Positions 33,398 to 39,092 of a DNA stretch of 39,092 bases are shown in pieces. The stretch covers positions 1 to 39,092 of the forward strand of contig NZ_LSLK01000027.1 in NCBI RefSeq assembly GCF_002257705.1, in the 5' to 3' direction. The notes beneath the pieces are model-generated. The model had not been told where the DNA came from, ran no database searches, and saw nothing but the letters and a program-made list of their open reading frames with translations. The number at the start of each line of letters is the position of its first letter. Positions within the stretch are counted from its first letter, which is position 1. The translations under genes were made by a program, and so were the position numbers. Source of the DNA: Sporomusa silvacetica DSM 10669 (lineage in GTDB: Bacteria > Bacillota > Negativicutes > Sporomusales > Sporomusaceae).

Positions 33398-33423
33398 CTA
33401 GGTAATTAACCTAGTACATTATA
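33398..33423 (-). promoter_or_regulatory. -10 box and DtxR-like palindromic operator
   Basis: On the minus strand TATAAT (33418-33423) is followed after 3 nt by the palindrome CTAGGTTAATTACCTAG (33398-33414). It lies 13 nt before the ATG of the ferritin-like gene and abuts the ribosome binding site. The arms TAGGTTA / TACCTA resemble the TTAGGTTAG-CTAACCTAA operator of DtxR/IdeR iron regulators but are shorter. No good -35 is seen. A repressor there would block transcription start. Confidence 0.5.
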
Positions 33424-33503
33424 TGGCATTACAAAATAATTGGTGCTACTTCTTATGGTAATAGTTGCTTCTTACTAACTTATGAGAATTCCTTGGAAAA
33501 TGC

Positions 33504-34382
33504 CTATTCTGATTCAAAAAAAGGCTCTGGATGTATAGTTACTTCACAAGGCGAAAATATCGATTTTATTTCAGCTTCCACTTCATCACATATTGAATGC
33601 GCCTGTTTAAAACTCAAATCCCCTTCAAGCATAATATACAAATCTATCAACCTTTTACTCCCTGAGCGCCTAGAGTGAATATGCTTATAACCCTTAACCT
33701 CAGGATGATTCTCAATTACTTTTTGAATAATCATCCGTTCTTCATCTGGCAGAGCCACATCGATCAATTCATGCATACTCTTTATTGTCATATCATATCC
33801 AGTTTTAAAAATTATCACAGCAACAACTATGGCAATAACTGAGTCAAGCCAATATAGACCAGTAAATTTAATTGTAACCAGTCCGACTAAAACACCGATG
33901 CTTGTCCAGATATCTGCCTGCAAATGAAGAGCATCGGCTTCAAGAGCATGGGATTGCGTCGATTTTGCTACCTTAAACAGATTCCGCGATACAAAATAGT
34001 TTACAAAAATGGACACAACCATTATTACAATACCATATTCCAATGCTTTAGGCGCTTCGTTCGTAGAAAACTTCTGGACTGCTTCAAAAACTATCCAAAT
34101 GGCTGCTGCTATGATTAAAAGCGCTTCGACTGCTCCTGATAGGTTTTCGATTTTTCCATGCCCATAGGTATGTTTTATATCAGGTTTTTTATCAGAGTTA
34201 GAAACAGCAAAATAAGCAATAAGGGCTGCTAGAAGGTCAACCGCTGAATGAGCCGCCTCCGATATGACACTTACTGAGCCAGTGAAAACTCCCACAACCA
34301 GTTTCGTTAACACAAGAACAGAATTAGACATCACAGAAACTCTGGCTGCGCTTTTTTTGCTGCCATCAAAAGTTTTATTCAT
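33504..34382 (-). CDS. Cation diffusion facilitator (CDF) metal exporter
   Basis: CDF proteins export divalent metals by proton antiport. The 292-residue protein has six membrane segments and a C-terminal cytoplasmic dimerisation domain (about residues 200-285, with KGYKHIHSRRSGSKRLIDLY). The metal site reads HSAVD in helix 2 and HLQAD in helix 5, an HD-HD pattern most often linked to zinc rather than the DD-HD of FieF. The motif HTYGHGKIE is also typical. The ATG at 34382 has GGGAGG. Neighbours are a ferritin-like gene, a kinase and a riboswitch-controlled ATPase. Confidence 0.93.
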   Translation of the reverse strand: MNKTFDGSKKSAARVSVMSNSVLVLTKLVVGVFTGSVSVISEAAHSAVDLLAALIAYFAVSNSDKKPDIKHTYGHGKIENLSGAVEALLIIAAAIWIVFEAVQKFSTNEAPKALEYGIVIMVVSIFVNYFVSRNLFKVAKSTQSHALEADALHLQADIWTSIGVLVGLVTIKFTGLYWLDSVIAIVVAVIIFKTGYDMTIKSMHELIDVALPDEERMIIQKVIENHPEVKGYKHIHSRRSGSKRLIDLYIMLEGDLSFKQAHSICDEVEAEIKSIFSPCEVTIHPEPFFESE

Positions 34383-34431
34383 AAATCCTCCCTATTAAAA
34401 TAAATCGCGGAACAATTTTATAGAATTAATT

Positions 34432-34476
34432 CCACAGGTGGTGTAGATCATTACACCGTCTTGAAAGAAACCACCT
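34432..34476 (-). promoter_or_regulatory. Alternative hairpins upstream of the CDF gene
   Basis: AGGTGGT (34436-34442) can pair with ACCACCT (34470-34476). The overlapping GGTGTA (34440-34445) can pair instead with TACACC (34452-34457). A 10-nt palindrome CCACAGGTGG (34432-34441) is included. On the minus strand this lies 50-95 nt before the CDF start and after the kinase stop. It could be a weak terminator, an operator or a leader structure; no U-tract is present. Confidence 0.35.
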
Positions 34477-34520
34477 AGTACCAGTAAGTTCAAACAACAT
34501 CTACTTTGTAAGAAGCTTCA

Positions 34521-35246
34521 CTATTTAAGCCACCTTAGATGCTCAAGGGCTTCATTACACGAAGCAAACTTACCGTCCACGGCCAACAGTCTTCTGATAA
34601 ACGATTTTAAAGATGGCGAAACTGGTATATGTTGTTCCCAAGACACAGACTGATCGAAACTGATTGAGTTAGTGAACAAATCGACTGCTACAACACCAGC
34701 GCCAAACAAATCACTTTGTATCGAAAAATCATTGCGCTTTTTCATATACGAAGAGGAGCTGTCCGCAGTGATCTTTCGCGAAGCACATTCAGTCAAGAAA
34801 TCTATATCAGCACTATTCTGCAACCGATATGCCAAACCAAAGTCAATCAAAAATAACCGCTCATCATTGACTATGATATTGGAAAGTCTCAAATCCCGGT
34901 GGACAATTACTGGCTTTTCCGCTCCAGGTATATGGAGATAATTCAAAATCTCCAACAAGCCAGATAGCAATTGTCTAACCTCAGTCTCACAAAAGCGCTG
35001 GCCTTGATTAATCAACGCGGCCAATGTATTGCCTGGCAGGAACTCCTGTATCAGACAATACATGTTGTCGCAAACAAAAGAATCTACATAACCAGGAATG
35101 GTCGAAAACTTAATGCTTAGCAATATTGATTTTTCACGCTGAAATAGGTACTCAGTCAAACCCGATGCGTGCCCTTTTTGAGTTAAATATTGATCGTAGT
35201 ACACCTTCATCGCGTAGCAACGATCTTCTTTATATACCCGTACCAC
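34521..35246 (-). CDS. Serine/threonine protein kinase domain, probably fused to the upstream zinc ribbon by a -1 shift
   Basis: The frame from a GTG at 35246 gives 241 residues with a kinase lysine (K14 in AMKVY), HRDLRLSN (H116, D118, N123; R120 where most kinases have K) and IDFG (135-138). That start is too late, because the glycine-rich loop GGGSYGIV is encoded upstream in the same frame (35250-35267). The frame stays open back to a TAA at 35349-35351 but has no ATG, GTG or TTG there. It overlaps the end of the zinc-ribbon gene, and a -1 slip on eight T (35317-35324) would join both into one 366-residue protein. The alternative is a sequencing error or mutation. Confidence 0.75.
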   Translation of the reverse strand: MVRVYKEDRCYAMKVYYDQYLTQKGHASGLTEYLFQREKSILLSIKFSTIPGYVDSFVCDNMYCLIQEFLPGNTLAALINQGQRFCETEVRQLLSGLLEILNYLHIPGAEKPVIVHRDLRLSNIIVNDERLFLIDFGLAYRLQNSADIDFLTECASRKITADSSSSYMKKRNDFSIQSDLFGAGVVAVDLFTNSISFDQSVSWEQHIPVSPSLKSFIRRLLAVDGKFASCNEALEHLRWLK

Positions 35247-35311
35247 AATCCCGTAACTTCCGCCACCTAATAAAGAATCAACATGATATCCATTGATAGG
35301 TGACCGTGCTT

Positions 35312-35620
35312 TTAGGAAAAAAAATGGCCAAGCAAACCTTTCTTGCGTTTATGGTGATGCCCTGAAGAATCGGAATGATAATTAGAATGGCCATGCGAAT
35401 ACCCCTGTGGATATCCATGGGGTGATGGATTATAATGCGTATTTTGCGGCGGCTGAACGATCACTGGCTGCTCAAGAGCTGCCCTGCAATATGGGCAAGT
35501 TACCCAATCTGGCATCATGGTCTTTCCACAACCGGGACAATCCATATTCATTTTATTGCCACAATATGGACAAAAATTAAAGTCCCCTTGAATCATCTTT
35601 TTACAAGCTGTACACTGCAT
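35312..35620 (-). CDS. Double zinc-ribbon protein with His-rich tail (kinase fusion candidate)
   Basis: The 102-residue product from the ATG at 35620 has two zinc ribbons: CTACKK...CPYCG (about residues 2-20) and CPGCGK...CPYCR (28-46). A Pro/Tyr/Gly/His-rich linker follows (HGHSNYHSD and HHH), then KRKKGLL. Zinc ribbons of this kind often bind nucleic acid or protein. An AGGAGG site lies 7 nt before the ATG; a TTG 6 nt upstream is less well placed. The stop lies just past a run of eight T (minus strand) where a -1 shift leads into the kinase frame. The linker has the look of a spacer between two domains rather than a C-terminus. Confidence 0.8.
   Translation of the reverse strand: MQCTACKKMIQGDFNFCPYCGNKMNMDCPGCGKTMMPDWVTCPYCRAALEQPVIVQPPQNTHYNPSPHGYPQGYSHGHSNYHSDSSGHHHKRKKGLLGHFFS
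35317..35324 (-). other. U8 homopolymer, candidate frameshift or transcript slippage site
   Basis: On the minus strand CATTTTTTTTCC contains eight T. The zinc-ribbon frame reads CAT TTT TTT TCC TAA; a -1 shift within the run reads TTC CTA AAA GCA and continues through the kinase glycine loop. U runs of this length are known sites for RNA polymerase slippage and -1 ribosomal slippage. Confidence 0.5.
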
Positions 35621-35737
35621 ATGCAATCCTCCTAGAATTAAATTTTAGACAATCTAACAAAGTTATTCTCCATCTTTAAAATTTACCGCTAAATTTCATG
35701 TGAATTTAGGTATTACACCCCCTTTCTCTGAGTTAAA

Positions 35738-38305
35738 TTACTTTACTACTATATGCAAGAAAATACTAAGCTTTTTTTTTTTACATAAAACCAGATTAAT
35801 GAACTTCACAACTTCATACCATAACACAGCTACGCATGCGATAGCGATTGCCAGCAGCATTTGCTCACAAGACAGCGGAGCCAGTTTCAAGAATTCATTG
35901 AGCGGAGTATAAAGCATAACTAGTAGGCCTACTATTGTTCCCGCGTTTACAGCCAACATCACTTTATCATTAACAAGTTTTATGAATGACCGGATGGCAA
36001 ATTCAGTATTCGAGCTATTCACCTGGACCAACAGAATATTGGAAACCAATATAACCGTAAGTCCCATTGTCCTGGCTAATGCTGCGTCATTAGGATATTG
36101 GTTCAAATACATGAAGTATGCACCGAACGCCGCACCAAATATCGCCAAACCTTGCAGGACGCTTTTAAACAAATTAGCCAAAGTAATCAGCTTGGCTTGC
36201 GGTTCACGTGGCGCCCGATTCATAATATTTCGTTCTGCAGGTTGTCGTTCCATTATAATGGAGCAAGTAGGATCTATAACCAGTTCCAGCAATACAACAT
36301 GCAACGGCAAAAGCAGTAAATTTGCCGGGCTAATTCCTAATAGAGGAGCAAATAACGCTGCAAGCGCTATTGGAATATGAATAGTAAATACATATCCCAC
36401 GGCCTTTTTTATATTGTCATAAATCCTTCTGCCGTCTTTAATCGTATCAACGATGGTAGAAAAATTATCATCTAGCAAAATCAAATCAGCAGCCTCTCGA
36501 GAAACTTCCGAGCCGCGTTTGCCCATTGCAATACCAATATCCGCATATTTCAGCGCAGGGGCATCATTAACGCCGTCGCCGGTCATGGCTACAATTTCTC
36601 CGTTGCTCTTAAAAGCTTGGACGATTCTCATTTTGTGTTCTGGAATCACTCTTGAAAAAATACTTACGTTTTTGACTCTCTCCTTGAGTTCGTCGTCACT
36701 CATTTTATTAAGCTCATCACCGGTGATAATTTTGTCGCTGTTGGGCATACCGATTTTTTTTGCAATCGCACTGGCAGTATTTCCATTATCACCGGTTATC
36801 ATGACAACGCGAACACCGGCTCTCGTGCAAGTTGCAATGTCCTGCTTTACAGAGTCTCTTGGCGGATCAGCCAGTCCGATCAAACCGCACAGATGCAAAT
36901 TACATTCCACGATGGTTTGAGGAATATCCATATTATCCTTTATCTGCATTTGGCCCACGGCAATAACCCGAAGTCCTCGGCTAGACATTTCATTTATTTT
37001 TCTTTCGGACAGTGCTCTTTCCGCATCTGTCAAATTGCATATGGTCAAAATACGCTCAGGCGAACCTTTGGCTGCAACTATAATTCCTTTGTCAGCATTC
37101 CAAACCTGGCCCATCATTTTATTTTCATCAGTAAACGGATATTCTTTAATAAGTTCACCGTTAAAAAGCCTATCTCTGGCAATTCCTTGTTCCCCGCAAT
37201 GAAGAATCATCGCTTTTTCCATCGGATCATATGCATCAGGCCTGCATCCTAACCCCATAATCCAAACCAACTCTTGTTGATCCGCTGCTAAGTTCCAGCA
37301 TTCTTGGACTTTCATCTGGTTCATCGTTATCGTGCCTGTTTTATCGACACAAAGGACAGAAACCGCTCCCAATGTTTCTACAGATGCCAGCTTCCTTACC
37401 AAAGACTGCTTTTTTGCCAATCTCCAAGCACCCATAGACAAAAACACCGTTAGAATAACCGGAAATTCTTCCGGGATCATCGCCATCGCGAGAGTTATCC
37501 CTGATAACGCGCTCTCAATCAGCCTATCTGTCAACATGTGGTCCGGAATATTAAAGTAAGTTACGATGCTTACCAGGATAAAAAAGACAGCCGCGATCAT
37601 GCCGGAAAACTTAACCAGTTTCCCCGTTTGCAATTGGAGCGGCGTTGGAGCATCCGGTACAGACATGACATTTTTGCCGATTTTACCATACTCAGTATTT
37701 TGCCCGATTTTATCAACTAAAATCATCCCTGTACCTTGGGTAACAAGCGTGCCGGCATAGCAATAATCTTTGCACCAATAATCGCCGGTACTTGCCTTGC
37801 TGTTTTCCGCAGTTACTTTCCATACCGCTTCTGATTCGCCGGTGAGAGATGACTCATCAACACGCAGCGTACTTGCCTTTATGACTATTCCGTCAGCTGG
37901 AATTTTAACGCCCTCAGCAACAAACATCACATCTCCAGGAATTAAATCCGATCTATTGATTATTTTTTCGATTCCATCACGTAATACTTTAATTCTGGGA
38001 GCTGATAAATCTCTCAGGGCCTTTAGTGTCTTATCCGTTCTCCACTCTTGAATAACTTCAATGCTGATGATGGCAACAACAAACACCAGCATGATTGCTC
38101 CATCTTTTGGTTCTCCAAGAATGAAATAAATTATAGCCGCAGCGATAAGCAGCAAAAACATGGGTTCACTAATAACATCAAGAAGTTTACGAAAAAAACC
38201 ATCTTTCTTTTCCGATACAAGTTCATTCTTGCCAAATTGTGCTTGGAGTTCTTCAGCTTGCAAAGTAGTTAAGCCCTGTATATTAGGTATCTGAGTTTCG
38301 GACAT
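35738..38305 (-). CDS. P-type cation-transporting ATPase (NiCo-riboswitch controlled)
   Basis: The 855-residue protein has the P2-type layout: actuator loop with LTGES (154-158), phosphorylation motif CVDKTGTIT (D321), TGDGVND in the P domain and about ten membrane helices. Helix 4 has PEEFP (278-282) instead of the Ca2+-pump PEGLP, and helix 6 has VIDPTCS, so the ion is not certain. Most annotations would say Ca2+. However, its leader is a NiCo (czcD) riboswitch, so export of Fe(II), Co(II) or Ni(II) is more likely here. The ATG at 38305 has a GGGGGAAC site. The C-terminus is unusually lysine-rich (about 10 A in a row in the mRNA) and may vary. Confidence 0.9.
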   Translation of the reverse strand: MSETQIPNIQGLTTLQAEELQAQFGKNELVSEKKDGFFRKLLDVISEPMFLLLIAAAIIYFILGEPKDGAIMLVFVVAIISIEVIQEWRTDKTLKALRDLSAPRIKVLRDGIEKIINRSDLIPGDVMFVAEGVKIPADGIVIKASTLRVDESSLTGESEAVWKVTAENSKASTGDYWCKDYCYAGTLVTQGTGMILVDKIGQNTEYGKIGKNVMSVPDAPTPLQLQTGKLVKFSGMIAAVFFILVSIVTYFNIPDHMLTDRLIESALSGITLAMAMIPEEFPVILTVFLSMGAWRLAKKQSLVRKLASVETLGAVSVLCVDKTGTITMNQMKVQECWNLAADQQELVWIMGLGCRPDAYDPMEKAMILHCGEQGIARDRLFNGELIKEYPFTDENKMMGQVWNADKGIIVAAKGSPERILTICNLTDAERALSERKINEMSSRGLRVIAVGQMQIKDNMDIPQTIVECNLHLCGLIGLADPPRDSVKQDIATCTRAGVRVVMITGDNGNTASAIAKKIGMPNSDKIITGDELNKMSDDELKERVKNVSIFSRVIPEHKMRIVQAFKSNGEIVAMTGDGVNDAPALKYADIGIAMGKRGSEVSREAADLILLDDNFSTIVDTIKDGRRIYDNIKKAVGYVFTIHIPIALAALFAPLLGISPANLLLLPLHVVLLELVIDPTCSIIMERQPAERNIMNRAPREPQAKLITLANLFKSVLQGLAIFGAAFGAYFMYLNQYPNDAALARTMGLTVILVSNILLVQVNSSNTEFAIRSFIKLVNDKVMLAVNAGTIVGLLVMLYTPLNEFLKLAPLSCEQMLLAIAIACVAVLWYEVVKFINLVLCKKKKLSIFLHIVVK

Positions 38306-38369
38306 AATTAGTTCCCCCGTTTAATTTAGTTAATTTGCAATAAAGTTATTCTTAAAAATAAACAAAAAT

Positions 38370-38475
38370 AGCCTGTGGAACATTTCTGTCCCACAGGCTT
38401 AATTAATCCTGCTGCCATTTTACGGCCCAGCTGCATTAACTTCTTAATAAGTTAACCGCCTGATCAGTTTGTACT
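38370..38475 (-). ncRNA. NiCo (czcD) riboswitch with terminator
   Basis: On the minus strand the blocks recalled for this four-way-junction aptamer appear in order: ACTGATCAGGC (about 38458-38468), an 8-bp P2 hairpin GTTAACTT/AAGTTAAT (38435-38456), GCAGCTGGG with a short P3 stem CCGT/ATGG (38417-38434), CAGCAGG (38408-38414), a P4 loop, and CCTGTGGGACAG (38386-38397). The terminator pairs AGCCTGTGG (38391-38399) with CCACAGGCT (38370-38378) and is followed by TATTTTTGTTT. Its 5' arm overlaps the aptamer's last conserved block, so metal binding would prevent termination and switch the ATPase on. Known ligands are Co2+, Ni2+ and Fe2+. Confidence 0.9.
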
Positions 38476-38506
38476 GTAGTTTCATGCAGTGCAAAGAGAT
38501 GTAATA

Positions 38507-38535
38507 ATTATAACATGCAAAACCATATAAAGCAA
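38507..38535 (-). promoter_or_regulatory. Sigma-A promoter of the riboswitch-ATPase transcript
   Basis: On the minus strand TTGCTT (38530-38535) and TATAAT (38507-38512) are 17 nt apart. Transcription would start near 38500, about 30 nt before the aptamer, giving a leader of about 195 nt. Confidence 0.8.
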
Positions 38536-38607
38536 TTTGTTTTTGCTTTTTTCGCAACGCTTATCTTTTAATTTTCACTGTATGAGTTCTTTTGGATAAC
38601 CAGTCTT

Positions 38608-38823
38608 TCAAATTAGACATTCGACCTCTGTACCGTCTAGCAAACCCACCGTCAATCTACCCTCGTCATGCCACGAAATTAGTACATCGTTGGAATGGCA
38701 ACGGATTGCCTTTAATACGCCACAGGCAAACGATAAGGAAACACGAGGCGCCGTTCGAGGTATTTCTACTAATCGGATGTGATAAGGAACAGGCTCAAAA
38801 CATAGAACATTCTCTAACAGCAC
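38608..38823 (-). CDS. Hypothetical protein, 71 residues
   Basis: I do not recognise it. The frame opens with a GTG at 38823 without a clear ribosome binding site. Residues 35-71 read like a small beta-domain (VLISWHDEGRLTVGLLDG) and the codon pattern is plausible, but it could be the 3' end of a decayed gene; the frame is open upstream to about 38868 without an ATG. A 91-residue frame on the + strand covers the same bases and looks less protein-like. Nothing else is seen in 38824-38950. Confidence 0.35.
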   Translation of the reverse strand: MLLENVLCFEPVPYHIRLVEIPRTAPRVSLSFACGVLKAIRCHSNDVLISWHDEGRLTVGLLDGTEVECLI

Positions 38824-38954
38824 AAAGCAATAGCAGTTGGGCGGATAGCTTAAAATGCTATATCTAAATTAAATAAGCTGCAATTTCATTGGAGTATATT
38901 CGATGTTGATTCAGCAAAACCGAGCTTTTCATATAATGGTTTTTACCAGTTTTT

Positions 38955-38980
38955 AAAGACAACCATAGTTGTCTTTTTTT
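38955..38980 (+). terminator. Rho-independent terminator, + strand
   Basis: AAAGACAAC (38955-38963) pairs with GTTGTCTTT (38968-38976) around a 4-nt loop. TTTT and ATAG follow. No clear + strand gene precedes it in the window. Confidence 0.7.
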
Positions 38981-38989
38981 ATAGAATAA

Positions 38990-39092
38990 GAAAGTATAAG
39001 TTTTGGGAGTCGCGGAGGCATTATAAAACAACGCCACCCCCTTGCCTTAAAGAAATTGTGCCCCCATAAGGTGGTACCCCGGCCCCCCCCGT
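38990..39092 (+). other. Contig-end stretch with T-box-like core
   Basis: No gene is seen. The + strand has GTGCCCCCATAAGGTGGTA followed by CCCCGG, which resembles the T-box antiterminator core (GGGTGGTACCGCG) with base errors. The last bases are C and G runs, as often seen at poor contig ends. No complete T-box stem I fits in the remaining upstream space. Confidence 0.3.

Noticed and set aside
38370..38475. Manganese (yybP-ykoY) riboswitch before the ATPase
   Set aside because: Its GGGGAGUAG and CCGUCAACACG-type motifs are absent, whereas the NiCo blocks are all present in order.
38592..38867. 91-residue + strand frame
   Set aside because: It overlaps a minus-strand frame of better protein character, has no ribosome binding site and matches no family I know, although a + strand terminator follows.
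1..39092. CRISPR arrays, tRNA or rRNA genes, prophage
   Set aside because: No regularly spaced repeats, tRNA-like folds or phage structural genes were seen on reading both strands.

Overview
The window looks like chromosomal DNA of an endospore-forming member of the Negativicutes (diderm Firmicutes such as Sporomusa or Pelosinus relatives). It carries spoIVA, spoIIP, spmA/spmB, ytfJ (gerW) and a sporulation-type D,D-carboxypeptidase. It also has Firmicute core clusters (gpsA-plsY-der, aroF-aroA-cmk-plsC, an ispH/ribosomal-S1 fusion, fni) and strong AGGAGG-type ribosome binding sites. Genus and species cannot be fixed from the sequence. Nearly all genes are on the minus strand, so the list runs from 3' to 5' of the transcripts.

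Layout. 191-2869: threonine branch operon pheB-hom-thrB behind a sigma-A promoter. 3022-4500: spoIVA with a very good sigma-E-type promoter. 4647-9062: gpsA, plsY, der and a PDZ/radical-SAM DUF512 gene. 9214-11176: spoIIP with an overlapping DUF1614 membrane protein gene. 11262-14311: isoprenoid genes fni and ispH-S1 behind a sigma-A promoter. 14448-19011: a CstA-type transporter next to a LytS/LytTR two-component pair. That pair is translationally linked to plsC, cmk, aroA and aroF (19014-22457). 22577-25421: a membrane-anchored unknown, a BaiN-type flavoprotein and rluB. 25453-27732: an uncharacterised flavin/iron-sulfur pair. 27834-30209: spmB, spmA and a D,D-carboxypeptidase. 30650-31769: ytfJ and a DUF2953 gene.

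The right-hand quarter (30386-38540) is accessory in character and appears to be about metals. It holds a 63-residue half-ferritin-like protein and a 197-residue protein with two such halves, the latter behind a DtxR/IdeR-like palindrome. It also holds a CDF metal exporter and a zinc-ribbon gene that runs into a protein-kinase frame through an 8-nt homopolymer. Finally there is a P-type cation ATPase whose leader is a clear NiCo (czcD-type; Co/Ni/Fe(II)) riboswitch with a terminator, preceded by a sigma-A promoter. A truncated group II intron reverse transcriptase and a frameshifted ORF remnant lie in the same region, consistent with past insertion and decay.

Most notable observations: the NiCo riboswitch controlling the P-type ATPase; the zinc-ribbon/kinase fusion that would need a -1 shift at U8, because the kinase frame has its glycine-rich loop but no start codon before it; the flavoprotein pair with unusual cysteine clusters; and the two related ferritin-like proteins. 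The last ~90 bases have G/C homopolymers typical of a poor contig end.
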